Shown: positions 15,156-23,275 of the stretch, in pieces
Position numbering within the stretch: position 1 is the stretch's first letter
Layout: the number at the start of each line of letters is the position of its first letter
Source of the DNA: Porphyromonas crevioricanis
GTDB lineage: Bacteria > Bacteroidota > Bacteroidia > Bacteroidales > Porphyromonadaceae
NCBI RefSeq assembly: GCF_900167225.1
Contig: NZ_FUXH01000018.1
Coordinates: 1-34,107 of the forward strand
DNA length: 34,107 bases
Direction of reading: 5' to 3'
Made by a program: the position numbers and the translations under genes
Notes under the pieces: generated by a model
Database searches by the model: none
Seen by the model: the letters and a program-made list of their open reading frames with translations, nothing else
Told to the model about the DNA's origin: nothing

Positions 15156-17966
15156 TTATTCCTTTACGAAAGAGCTATTTGTAGAGCTTCCCTCCGCTGT
15201 TACAAACATCATCAGATACCGCCCTGCTGGCAGAGAAGATACATCCAGCGAGTGAGTGTAACCTCCTTGTGACAACAACCGTCCATCCATTGCAAAGAGA
15301 TAGAAGTGAGAATAGTTCCCTTTCATGTGGAGCAGGTCTGTTGTAATAGTAGGGTAGACGGTTATCTCGTTGTCCGAGCTCGGTATCTCTACCCCCGAAT
15401 CGAGGGTTGCCAATAGCTTTACCAAAGCGGATGAACCACCACGAGTTTGAAGTAGCAGAGCTGCTGCACGATCCGTTTTCTCCTTGGCCTTGAATACGGT
15501 CTGTATCTCAGCACCTTCGGCCGGTATAGATGTTTTATCCACCGCAAAATACCGGGCTGCCTGTCGAGGTTCGACACTCACCGAGATCGGATTGCGAGGA
15601 TTTTCGACTGTAACCGAGACGGATTGGGGAGCTGTCTTGATGTCGGGGATGAATTGGAACAGAAGAAGATCTTTGTCTGTCTTGATGGTTGTATGGTCGG
15701 TACGGCCGAATGTGACATCGTCGATCATGAAAGCAAGGGTAGCTGCATTTCCTGCTTCTGGGCTGTGTAGGCTGAAACCGAGGTAGAACAGGTCCTCCAC
15801 TTGTATACTATTGTCTTGAGATAAGTCGATAAAATAGTCGTACCAGGAGTCTCTGTCAAGATCTTTCACCAGCAGGTGTTTGGTGATGTCTAAGTACTGA
15901 GCAGTTAGCTTACCGGACTGCTTTGTGATAATGTACATTCCGAACTTTTCCTCAAGATTTTTGGGAGGGAGAGAAAAGCGAAGACGGAATGTAAGAATTT
16001 TCGACTTGGCTTTCTGGAAAGAGATGGCAGGCGAAATGAGCCATGATTCGTGTTCTTGCTCAATAATTTCTCCAAGGCGGTAGAAACTGATTTGAGCACA
16101 ACGCTCTTCGGTTTCGCCGGAGGTAAAATTTTTCTGATCCCAACCCCAGAAAGGTCGATTGCCTTTAAAAATAAGGCTTTGCCAGCCACTGAGATTGAAT
16201 GGACGGGTATGGCGCAGACTCTCAAATTTTTCTGACAAGAGCTCCACAGGTTGTTCTTCGTTGGGCTGTAGCATACAGTTTTCTATTTTGTCGAATACAG
16301 TACGCAAAGCCTTGTCCCCCTCAATCACTTCTATTCGGTTGAGTAGACTCTTCTCTTCTGATGTATTCCGAATGCGAAAGCGAGTAGGTCTGTTGGTGGC
16401 AGGGACAAATGCTTCGCCTTGTTGCCCTATTTTCTGCCAGTGTCCTCCTCCGTCGAGGCTTATTTCCAATTCATAGACAGAAGAAGAGTGGGGTTGTAGC
16501 CGAATCGAAGCAATTCCATTTACAAAAGTCTCATCGCATTCCAGTAGACCATTGGGATCCAATTCTATTGTATTGGCTGCTTTCCAGCGACCATCGAGAC
16601 GGTAGTAAGAACGGTCGAAAAGGTGGTAGTTCTTCCACGCTTCGCCTACAAATCGAGGGTCAAGCTTTTTGTCGGTCTCAAAAGTTTCTATCCATGTATC
16701 TCCCCAGGCAAGGCATTCGGCTGATAGCTCGTAGCGGACAGTGTCCATCATGGCTGTCGAGAGACGCAAGTTGGCTGTGTATTTGCCAGGTTTTTGGGGG
16801 GCAAAAGACAGTTTGACACTGTTGTTGAGCACTTTCCCTTGCTTTTCACTATAGAAGAATTGTGCAGAGTTTAGACGGAATGGCCCCCCTTCTGCTTGTT
16901 CTATAGCCAGATTTACTGAGGCTATTTCTCCACTTATATCAAAGGAAAGTTCTTTGGCATCCGATTGTCCGGGAAAAGCCCTAAAGGGGGGTATGGAGGC
17001 CATACTCTTGAGTTTGACCTGAGGAGGATTGTTCGGCTCGATGGCATAGAGCTGAATGTTCAATCGAGCGATAGGGTCTACATTCGGGTATTGTATAGAA
17101 GTTTTCCCCAGAGGGTAGGCTCCCTTTTTTTCGGGTGTGATTGTATATGAGATCTCGTTTATGCTATTCCCTTGGGGAAGTTTAGGCAAAGAGAGGCTCA
17201 TTTCACCATTGGGGTAGTCGACATAAGCTTCGTGTGTAGACAATAGCCCCATCCCCTGCACAAGCATCTTGCCGGTGCTGGGTTGACCTACTTTAGCTTC
17301 TACAGTGGCCACTTCGGGTAAGATGGAGATGAATTGACGGTCTCGATCCAATGGTATAAGTCGAAGCAGGCTGAAGTCGTCGAACTCAGTCTCCGTGTGA
17401 GCATTTGTTTCTACTCGAAAGACAAAGCGAGCAGCCCCCTCTGGAGCAATCGTACGAAAACGAATGGTTCCCCATGCTTTGTGTTTGTCAAACCAATTGC
17501 CTGGGGCATTGATGAAGGCATCTTCGCCCGAAGAGAGTTGCTTCCCCTCCTTGTCAAGCCAGTGGCAGGCCAGACGAAATGCTCCAGCCGGATTTCTCGG
17601 AGCTTGCGAACGGTAGTGAATAAGTCCCTCGAGCATATCTCCGGGGTTTACCTGTTTGTCTGTTCGGTTTAGATCTATCGATTGACTGATATAACCGGTT
17701 TTGCCGTCTCCTGTATTGATCCCTACGGAGAAGCCTGTGCTGGCATTGAAACCTCCTTCTATTTTCCTCGATTTGCCGGAAGTTTCCCAATGACGGGGTT
17801 TGCCGGTCTCATCGAATTCGTAGAAGAATTGATCTTCCAGTAGCTCCAAACTCTCTTCTCCTGGGTTTGCCTCTGCCCGTATTTGTGAGAGTTGCGCCGA
17901 GGCTTGGCTTCCCAGACTAAAGAGCAGGGGTAAAGCCAGTGATGTAAATAATTTCTTCAGATTCAT
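15156..17966 (-). CDS. Large T9SS-secreted surface protein with cleaved-adhesin-like domain
   Basis: The 936-residue protein has a signal peptide (about 1-25, ending QASAQ). Next comes a beta-rich carbohydrate-binding-like region (about 45-205: FFYEFDETGKPRHWE through TETEFDDFSLLRL). Beta-sandwich segments follow, then a choice-of-anchor/cleaved-adhesin-like domain near 575-755 (GWQSLIFKGNRPFWGW, ESWLISPAISF, LAFMIDDVTFG). An Ig-like stretch follows, and a T9SS type A C-terminal signal from about 860 (VYPTITTDLL, FAMDGRLLSQG, VSSLPAGRYLM). CTD proteins are exported by the Por/T9SS system and attached to A-LPS. Size fits one of the immunoreactive antigens described in P. gingivalis, but I cannot say which. 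The ATG is 2 nt from a CRISPR-like repeat. Confidence 0.88.
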   Translation of the reverse strand: MNLKKLFTSLALPLLFSLGSQASAQLSQIRAEANPGEESLELLEDQFFYEFDETGKPRHWETSGKSRKIEGGFNASTGFSVGINTGDGKTGYISQSIDLNRTDKQVNPGDMLEGLIHYRSQAPRNPAGAFRLACHWLDKEGKQLSSGEDAFINAPGNWFDKHKAWGTIRFRTIAPEGAARFVFRVETNAHTETEFDDFSLLRLIPLDRDRQFISILPEVATVEAKVGQPSTGKMLVQGMGLLSTHEAYVDYPNGEMSLSLPKLPQGNSINEISYTITPEKKGAYPLGKTSIQYPNVDPIARLNIQLYAIEPNNPPQVKLKSMASIPPFRAFPGQSDAKELSFDISGEIASVNLAIEQAEGGPFRLNSAQFFYSEKQGKVLNNSVKLSFAPQKPGKYTANLRLSTAMMDTVRYELSAECLAWGDTWIETFETDKKLDPRFVGEAWKNYHLFDRSYYRLDGRWKAANTIELDPNGLLECDETFVNGIASIRLQPHSSSVYELEISLDGGGHWQKIGQQGEAFVPATNRPTRFRIRNTSEEKSLLNRIEVIEGDKALRTVFDKIENCMLQPNEEQPVELLSEKFESLRHTRPFNLSGWQSLIFKGNRPFWGWDQKNFTSGETEERCAQISFYRLGEIIEQEHESWLISPAISFQKAKSKILTFRLRFSLPPKNLEEKFGMYIITKQSGKLTAQYLDITKHLLVKDLDRDSWYDYFIDLSQDNSIQVEDLFYLGFSLHSPEAGNAATLAFMIDDVTFGRTDHTTIKTDKDLLLFQFIPDIKTAPQSVSVTVENPRNPISVSVEPRQAARYFAVDKTSIPAEGAEIQTVFKAKEKTDRAAALLLQTRGGSSALVKLLATLDSGVEIPSSDNEITVYPTITTDLLHMKGNYSHFYLFAMDGRLLSQGGYTHSLDVSSLPAGRYLMMFVTAEGSSTNSSFVKE

Positions 17967-17968
17967 GT

Positions 17969-18063
17969 GTTTCTATTCCTATATGCTTTGAGCAAAACGC
18001 CGGATCGACGTAGACCATGATGTCTTTGCCCTCGTTTCTATTCCTATATGCTTTGAGCAAAAC
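17969..18063 (-). CRISPR. Minimal orphan CRISPR-like array: two 30-nt repeats, one 35-nt spacer
   Basis: Identical 30-nt units occupy 17969-17998 and 18034-18063, separated by a unique 35-nt spacer (17999-18033). On the plus strand the repeat begins GTTTCTATTCC and ends GAGCAAAAC. On the minus strand it starts GTTTTGCTC and ends ATAGAAAC, close to the AUUGAAAC-type 5' handle of type I-A/I-B/III crRNAs, so minus-strand transcription is more likely. No cas gene or further repeat is nearby. The spacer is open in one minus-strand frame (EGKDIMVYVDP). The repeat/spacer geometry is typical of CRISPR, but two units is the minimum possible evidence. Confidence 0.7.
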
Positions 18064-18067
18064 TTAT

Positions 18068-18104
18068 CCTCCATTGAGAGTCTTTGCAATGGTCTCATTG
18101 GAGG
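18068..18104. repeat. Inverted repeat beside the CRISPR-like array
   Basis: CCTCCATTGAGA (18068-18079) pairs with TCTCATTGGAGG (18093-18104) apart from one mismatch. It lies 4 nt from the outer repeat, on the side that would be upstream for minus-strand transcription. It could be a second mazG-side terminator or part of a degenerate leader. Confidence 0.5.
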
Positions 18105-18124
18105 TTGTGAGTAAAAACAAAAAG

Positions 18125-18164
18125 CCCCTCACTGCGCAAGATACAAATCTTGGGTAGTGAAGGG
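18125..18164 (-). terminator. Terminator of the mazG-distal operon
   Basis: The outer stem CCCCTCACT/AGTGAAGGG (one G-U-type mismatch) encloses a perfect inner CAAGAT/ATCTTG hairpin. On the minus strand it is followed by CTTTTTGTTTTTA. It starts 48 nt after the mazG stop. The sequence ACTGCGCAAGATA inside it (18131-18143) reads TATCTTGCGCAGT on the minus strand and could double as a variant -7 box for the surface-protein gene. Confidence 0.75.
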
Positions 18165-18211
18165 TGAATGTTGGAGAGTTTTTGTCCTTTGGATTTTGAA
18201 TTGAGAGGAGA

Positions 18212-18997
18212 TTAAGAACGCTCTTCTTTGGCTTGTTGCCAAATGGTTTCCATTTCTTCGAGAGATAGAGAAGCCACGTCTCTCTGTTGAGACTTTGCAA
18301 ATTCTTCTATTCGATTGAATCGGCGGATAAATTTGGCATTGGTTCGCTCCAGTGCATTGTCCGGATTGATCTTGTACAACCTTGCCGCATTGATAACCGC
18401 AAAGAGCAAGTCTCCGAATTCTTCTTCCAAAAGGGATGAGTCTCCCTGCTTGATAGCTTCTTGTACTTCGTGATATTCCTCCTGTACTTTCTGCCATACA
18501 TCCTCTTTGTGCTCCCAATCGAACCCCACGCCACGAGCTTTGTCCTGAATACGGTAGGCTTTGATGAGAGCGGGTAGAGAGCGAGGTACTCCTCCCAATA
18601 CAGTCTTGTTGCCTCCTTTTTCTTTTAGTTTAAGCTGTTCCCAATTGTTGGCAACCTCCTCTGCCGAATGGACTTCGGTGGAGGCGTAGATATGAGGGTG
18701 GCGATAGATGAGCTTATCACACAGAGAATTGGCGACATCTGCGATATCGTACAAGCCTTTTTCTTCTCCAATCTTGGCATAGAATACAATATGGAGGAGC
18801 ACATCGCCGAGCTCCTTACGAAGCTCGGCGGGGTTATCTTGTATGATGGCATCGGCCAGCTCATATACCTCCTCTATAGTGTTTTGCCGGAGGCTTTCGT
18901 TAGTCTGTTTCCTATCCCATGGACATTGCTCCCGGAGCGTATCCATGACATCGAGCAGCCTCCCGAAAGCCTCCAGCTTTTGTTCTCTGGTGTGCAT
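18212..18997 (-). CDS. mazG: Nucleoside triphosphate pyrophosphohydrolase MazG
   Basis: MazG hydrolyses NTPs and dNTPs to the monophosphate and PPi and is linked to pool sanitation and stress. The 261-residue protein has the tandem two-domain layout: CPWDRKQTNESLRQNTIEE with EVYELADAI and ELGDVLLHIVFYAKI in the first, and EEFGDLLFAVINAARLY with ALERTNAKFIRRF in the second. The E-x-x-E...E-x-x-D metal motifs are visible in both. The frame extends to 19189 inside dsbD, but the ATG at 18997 (MHTREQKLEAFGRL) matches the family start and follows the dsbD stop by 13 nt. It is the last gene of its operon. Confidence 0.93.
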   Translation of the reverse strand: MHTREQKLEAFGRLLDVMDTLREQCPWDRKQTNESLRQNTIEEVYELADAIIQDNPAELRKELGDVLLHIVFYAKIGEEKGLYDIADVANSLCDKLIYRHPHIYASTEVHSAEEVANNWEQLKLKEKGGNKTVLGGVPRSLPALIKAYRIQDKARGVGFDWEHKEDVWQKVQEEYHEVQEAIKQGDSSLLEEEFGDLLFAVINAARLYKINPDNALERTNAKFIRRFNRIEEFAKSQQRDVASLSLEEMETIWQQAKEERS

Positions 18998-19010
18998 AAG
19001 TACGGAGTCT

Positions 19011-21050
19011 TTATTTCCGTTTCTTAAACTCTTTGAGACCGGTGCGCAGGAAGTCGATGTAGGCCGGTATGTCCTCATCGTATCCACGGGAGAGGTTAAG
19101 TGGCATACCTTTGGCGTCCAGTGGAACGTAGAAAGGCTGTGAAGTAGCTCCGAACTTGGTTCTTTGCAGATAGCTCCACTTGTCACCAATGGTCCTCAGT
19201 TTCACGGTTTTGCCATTTTCCTCTACACTGATCGTCTCTGGTAGCGGGGTTTTGTCGTCTACCATGAGGGTGATCAATACATATTCGTCTTCCAGCAGGC
19301 CTTTCACTTCCGGATCGATCCACACGGCATTCTCCATTTTGCGGCAGTTCACACAGCCAAATCCGGAGAAGTCTACCAATACCGGCATCCCTTGCTTGGC
19401 TGCATAGGCCATACCACTCTCATAGTCATCGAATTTAGCATGCACTTCTCCCGAGTAAAGGTTGAAGTCTTGTGTTTTCAGAGGAGGTGCAAATGCCGAG
19501 ATTGCTTTGAGTGGAGCACCCCACAAGCCGGGTACCATATATACGGCAAAAGCGAACGAGATTGTAGCTAAGAAATAGCGAGTTACACTCACAAACTTCA
19601 TATCACTGTCGTGCGGGAACTTGATCTTACCCATCAGGTAGAAGCCCAAAGCAGCAAAGATCACGATCCAGAGGGAAACGAATACTTCTCTGTCGAGTAT
19701 ATGCCAGCCATAAGCCAAGTCGGCAACGGAGAGGAACTTCAGGGACAATGCCAACTCAAGGAAAGCGAGTACAACTTTTACAGAGTTGAGCCATCCACCG
19801 CTTTTGGGCATGCTCTGCAGCCAGTTGGGGAATATAGCGAAAAGGGTAAATGGTAAAGCCAAAGACAAGGCGAAACCAAGCAGACCGACAGCCGGACCTA
19901 CGATAGAACCCATAGCAGTTACCTGCACCAGCAAAGTGCCGATGATGGGGCCTGTACAGGAGAAAGATACCAGCGTGAGGGTAAAGGCCATGAAGAAGAT
20001 ACTGAGCAGACCAGTTGTTTTGTCGGCTTTAGCATCAAGTTTGTTAGTCCATTTGGATGGCAATACCAGCTCGAAAGCACCGAAGAAAGAAATAGCGAAG
20101 AATACCAGCAGTAAGAAGAAAATGATATTGAATACGGCATTGGTAGCCATGCTATTGAGTACACTCGCATCGAAGATCAGTGTAACCACAATACCCAGCA
20201 GCAGGTAGATACATACGATAGAGAGACCGTAGGTGATAGCATCCTTGATCGCTTTGCTGCGTGTTTTGCTTCGCTTGAGGAAGAAGCTCACTGTCATCGG
20301 GATCATCGGCCAAACGCAAGGAGTTACCAATGCCACGAACCCATAGAGAAATCCGGAGAGGAAGATAAACCAAAGAGAAGAGTCTGCCTGATTGAGCGTC
20401 GCGTCTCCATAGGCTTTCAACTCTGCAACGACAGGTTTCCAGAGATCACTGTCAGTAACAGCATTGCTCATCGCTGTTGATACTGAGTCTTGAGCTGTTG
20501 TGTCGGCAGCTGCAGTGGTAACTTTTTCTTCAGGCTCTGCAGGAGTTTCCGCGACAACCGGAGCTGAGGCTACAGAAGCAGAGGAGAGTAGCTTGTGGTC
20601 TAATTTGAATTCTTCGGAAGTGGGAGGGTTACATGCATCCTTGGTGCAAGCCTGTGCCCTTATATAGCCTTCTGCCAAAAACTTGGCTGGGTCGGTCACT
20701 TGTATCTTTTGCTTGAAACTAACAGTCCCTTCGTAGTAGGTAACCTGCATGTCGAAGTCTTTGTCAAACTCTTCGTGCGGTTTTCTGGATGGCTGTGGTT
20801 TGCCCACGAGCTTGGCTCCATTGAGCTTTTCGTAAACAATTTCCAGAGAGTTGGGGCCATTTTCTTTTTGGTTGAAGCCAAAGATATGCCAACCGGGGTT
20901 GATTGTCGCAGTGAAAACAATGGTTTTCTCAGCCGAAGGGGCATCCACCAGTTTGATGTCCCACTTGTACTCCTGAGCCATCAAGGCCGATGTACACATG
21001 ACTGCTACCAGGGTAGTGATTGCAGCCACGATCTTACGTGCAAATCTCAT
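19011..21050 (-). CDS. dsbD: Thiol:disulfide interchange protein DsbD
   Basis: DsbD carries electrons from cytoplasmic thioredoxin across the inner membrane to periplasmic acceptors. The 679-residue protein has a signal peptide (1-25), an N-terminal periplasmic domain with the C-x4-C pair in CTKDACNPP (Cys about 135 and 140), a low-complexity Ala/Glu/Thr linker, and about eight membrane segments (about 225-505). The membrane cysteines lie in VTPCVWPMIP (about 245) and SFSCTGPIIG (about 365). The C-terminal thioredoxin domain has GFGCVNCRK (about 566 and 569). All six redox cysteines expected for DsbD are present. It sits 64 nt downstream of the pseudouridine synthase and 13 nt before mazG. 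Confidence 0.95.
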   Translation of the reverse strand: MRFARKIVAAITTLVAVMCTSALMAQEYKWDIKLVDAPSAEKTIVFTATINPGWHIFGFNQKENGPNSLEIVYEKLNGAKLVGKPQPSRKPHEEFDKDFDMQVTYYEGTVSFKQKIQVTDPAKFLAEGYIRAQACTKDACNPPTSEEFKLDHKLLSSASVASAPVVAETPAEPEEKVTTAAADTTAQDSVSTAMSNAVTDSDLWKPVVAELKAYGDATLNQADSSLWFIFLSGFLYGFVALVTPCVWPMIPMTVSFFLKRSKTRSKAIKDAITYGLSIVCIYLLLGIVVTLIFDASVLNSMATNAVFNIIFFLLLVFFAISFFGAFELVLPSKWTNKLDAKADKTTGLLSIFFMAFTLTLVSFSCTGPIIGTLLVQVTAMGSIVGPAVGLLGFALSLALPFTLFAIFPNWLQSMPKSGGWLNSVKVVLAFLELALSLKFLSVADLAYGWHILDREVFVSLWIVIFAALGFYLMGKIKFPHDSDMKFVSVTRYFLATISFAFAVYMVPGLWGAPLKAISAFAPPLKTQDFNLYSGEVHAKFDDYESGMAYAAKQGMPVLVDFSGFGCVNCRKMENAVWIDPEVKGLLEDEYVLITLMVDDKTPLPETISVEENGKTVKLRTIGDKWSYLQRTKFGATSQPFYVPLDAKGMPLNLSRGYDEDIPAYIDFLRTGLKEFKKRK

Positions 21051-21114
21051 AGGGAATATTAACTTATGTATTGTGAATAATTATCTACTGTTCCGTTTGT
21101 CCTACGAATATCAA

Positions 21115-22146
21115 TTATTTGTATCGCTTTTTTTCCTGGCTCTTGCTGTCGAGGGGTGTCTTGGTTTCGGAGGTAGAAGCCGAGGTTTGCATCAGACGTC
21201 TGAAAAGTGCGGGGATAGCTTGCTTGAATGTCATTCGCTGCCCATTGATTGGGTGTCGCATCACCAAGCGAGTGCATTGCAAAGCCACACAGCCAAGCTC
21301 CGGAAAGATAGAGCCTCCATGCCGATCCCCTGCCAATGGCAAACCGGCCTGCCTCATCTGTCTTCGTATTTGATTGTTCCGCCCATGTTTCAGAGATATT
21401 TCCAGCAAACTACAATATGCGCCGTGCCGAATAACCTTGTAAGAAGCCACACCGGCAGAGGAGGATGCGTCTGAGTTGAAAATTCTATTCTCTGAGGAGA
21501 AAATGAGACTTGCCGGATCTTCTTTATGATCTTTGTTTTGCTTGTCTGCTACAGGCTTAAGTAAAATGCCACGATCTTCTTCGGGTCTCCCCTCTATTAC
21601 TGCATGGTAGACCTGCTCTTCTACTATTTCGGTCCACTGGCGAGTTATATATTCCTGTGCATCCCGGCTCTTGGCGAAAAGCACAATCCCCCCGGTATCT
21701 TTATCCAGACGATTGAGCATAAAGAGTTTAATCTTTGGATTGTAGGTCTTCAGATGAGTTGAGAGGATCCTCATGGCCGTGTGTTGTCTGTCCATCCCAC
21801 TGGCTACGGTAGATATGCCTGGCTTCTTGGCACAGACGAGCAAGTCTTCGTCTTGATAGAGAATTTCCAATAGTGGGTGGTGTATCTCATCTGGTATGGG
21901 ATACTTATGTAGCTCTACCTTTTGTCCCTTCTGCAAAGACCTATTGGCCACTGTTTCAGCAATACCATCTACACTCACAAAACGGTCGCGAAGCAATTGT
22001 TTGACAGTCGTGCGACTCTTATCCGGCAAGCAGCTTTGCAGGAAGTTTATTAAGCTCAAATCTCCCTCCTCGGCTGTATCAGAAACAAACCATTGCCGAG
22101 CCGAGATAGCTTTGCGAGAGCCGGAAGTACTGTGAGGGGCTTTCAT
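21115..22146 (-). CDS. RluD/RluA-family 23S rRNA pseudouridine synthase
   Basis: The family isomerises uridines in rRNA or tRNA. The 343-residue protein has an N-terminal S4 RNA-binding domain (about 30-80: SLINFLQSCLPDKSRTTVKQLLRDRFVSV spans it in part) and a catalytic domain with LNRLDKDTGGIVLFAKS. That carries the catalytic Asp, but Asn replaces the His of the usual HRLD. Later motifs include LLEISLKHGRNNQIRRQM and PLAGDRHGG. A Ser/Lys-rich tail ends the protein. The gene is 29 nt downstream of the small membrane protein gene. Whether the target is the RluD site cannot be told from the sequence. Confidence 0.88.
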   Translation of the reverse strand: MKAPHSTSGSRKAISARQWFVSDTAEEGDLSLINFLQSCLPDKSRTTVKQLLRDRFVSVDGIAETVANRSLQKGQKVELHKYPIPDEIHHPLLEILYQDEDLLVCAKKPGISTVASGMDRQHTAMRILSTHLKTYNPKIKLFMLNRLDKDTGGIVLFAKSRDAQEYITRQWTEIVEEQVYHAVIEGRPEEDRGILLKPVADKQNKDHKEDPASLIFSSENRIFNSDASSSAGVASYKVIRHGAYCSLLEISLKHGRNNQIRRQMRQAGLPLAGDRHGGSIFPELGCVALQCTRLVMRHPINGQRMTFKQAIPALFRRLMQTSASTSETKTPLDSKSQEKKRYK

Positions 22147-22175
22147 CTGAATTTCGTACTAATGGGAAGATGAGG

Positions 22176-22502
22176 TTAGGATTTCTTTTTGAACACTAAT
22201 AATAGCCCTGCATAGATGGCGAAAACCATTGCCAGGGCAAAGAAGAGGATCCACATAGTGGAATTGCGCAGAAGGAATACAGCAGAGGTGATAAACAGCA
22301 AGCCGGAAAACAAATTCATTCGAATAAGTCTTCGCTCACGTACCTCATAAGATTTGTGGGGTTGCAACAAGAAGTACAATGTGTATAGCCCGGCACCTAA
22401 GGCATAGAGCCAAGGAGCATATGACCACAGTGCTATGTGGAGGGCCGAGCCTAAAATGAGTAGGATAGCTCCCGATTGATAGAGGAAGGGATAATCTTTC
22501 AT
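22176..22502 (-). CDS. Small membrane protein, unknown function
   Basis: The 108-residue protein has about four hydrophobic segments (roughly 7-24, 28-46, 63-80 and 84-103), with a basic cytoplasmic loop (YEVRERRLIRMN) in the middle and a KKKS tail. I do not recognise a named family; uncharacterised proteins of this type are common in Bacteroidetes. Its ATG overlaps the stop of the FtsB-like gene as ATGA, so the two are translationally coupled. That makes a link with envelope or division functions plausible but unproven. Confidence 0.8.
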   Translation of the reverse strand: MKDYPFLYQSGAILLILGSALHIALWSYAPWLYALGAGLYTLYFLLQPHKSYEVRERRLIRMNLFSGLLFITSAVFLLRNSTMWILFFALAMVFAIYAGLLLVFKKKS

Positions 22503-22903
22503 TGTGATTGTCCTTTGTCCTTTTCGTTTGGTTTGTCCTCCACGAGGAATACCTGCTCGTCCGGAGCCTTCATCATGAAGCGTTCTCTAGCAATTTGTTC
22601 AACACCATCTTTATTGCTGCGTATTTCTTCCAAACGAATACTATCTTGTCTGTAAGACTCACGTGCACGACGAAGCTCCTTTTTCAAGCCGGAGATTCGT
22701 TTGCTTCGTTTGTAGGTCTGCAGCAAGTTATGATCGCTGAATACAAAAATCATAAGCAGGGATATCAGAGCAACGGCCACAAATGGGATGTAGCGGTGCC
22801 GGGCACGCCAACCTCTGTAAGACTCCCGATAGGAGCGGAGACGAGCCCCGGGGCCTTTAGCTCTCCCCTGCGCTTGCGACTTTTGCTCTTGACTATTATT
22901 CAC
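22499..22903 (-). CDS. FtsB/DivIC-like septum formation initiator
   Basis: FtsB/DivIC proteins are bitopic divisome components that activate septal wall synthesis. The 134-residue protein has a basic cytoplasmic N-terminus, one membrane segment (about 40-58), a periplasmic coiled coil (about 62-100, rich in K/E/R/L heptads) and a C-terminal ERFMMKAPDEQVFLVED stretch typical of the DivIC family. The start appears to be GTG at 22903; no ATG is available in frame nearby. A well-spaced promoter lies about 35 nt upstream, making this the first gene of the five-gene operon that ends with mazG. Confidence 0.85.
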   Translation of the reverse strand: MNNSQEQKSQAQGRAKGPGARLRSYRESYRGWRARHRYIPFVAVALISLLMIFVFSDHNLLQTYKRSKRISGLKKELRRARESYRQDSIRLEEIRSNKDGVEQIARERFMMKAPDEQVFLVEDKPNEKDKGQSQ

Positions 22904-22936
22904 GGGACAATACTATGTGTAGTTTTAGTATAGGCG

Positions 22937-22966
22937 CAAAGATAAGCAACCCCACTCAATTTGCAA
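22937..22966 (-). promoter_or_regulatory. Promoter of the ftsB-like/rlu/dsbD/mazG operon
   Basis: The minus strand has TTG (22964-22966), 19 nt, then TATCTTTG (22937-22944). This fits the Bacteroidetes TTTG-N19-21-TAnnTTTG arrangement. The GTG start at 22903 is 33 nt beyond the -7 box. Confidence 0.6.
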
Positions 22967-23006
22967 TTCTGGTGAAGCAAAAGAATAGGTAAAAGCGGTG
23001 AATGTT

Positions 23007-23025
23007 ATCATTTGTGCCAAATGAT
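23007..23025. repeat. Palindrome upstream of the ftsB-like promoter
   Basis: ATCATTTG and CAAATGAT form perfect 8-nt arms around TGC. It is about 40 nt upstream of the -33 element, a reasonable place for an activator or repressor site. No cognate regulator can be named. Confidence 0.35.
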
Positions 23026-23201
23026 TGGGCTGTTAGATTTCTAAAGGATAGCTTTATGCTGATTTTCTGTGGTGGTATCATTCATGGAGCATAGCACAAC
23101 TTCTTAGTTAGAATGTTTTGCTGCATCCTCAGAGGTTGGGAGCAATGCTCTCCGTTAGAAAATCGGAGATTACTCGTAGGCAATGTTTATGAATATTCCC
23201 A

Positions 23202-23256
23202 AAAAGCAATCCGGCCCTGTAACTTCCTTATGAAGTTACAGGGCCGGATTGCTTTT
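23202..23256 (-). terminator. Very strong 25-bp hairpin terminator of the sigma-factor gene
   Basis: Arms 23202-23226 and 23232-23256 are perfectly complementary over 25 bp around a 5-nt loop. The core is CCGGCCCTGTAACTTC and both ends are AAAA/TTTT. It starts 19 nt beyond the sigma-factor stop. Confidence 0.9.
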
Positions 23257-23275
23257 ATGCTGTTATAGAATTTTT

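Larger units (their letters stand above)
22904..23275. other. Gene-free region between two minus-strand genes
   Basis: This 372-nt stretch holds the promoter of the FtsB-like operon at 22937-22966, a palindrome at 23007-23025, and the 25-bp terminator hairpin of the sigma-factor gene at 23202-23256. I see no credible small ORF in it. Confidence 0.6.

Noticed and set aside
18998-19189. Extended MazG N-terminus
   Set aside because: The added 64 residues are encoded inside dsbD and do not resemble MazG; the ATG at 18997 matches the family start.
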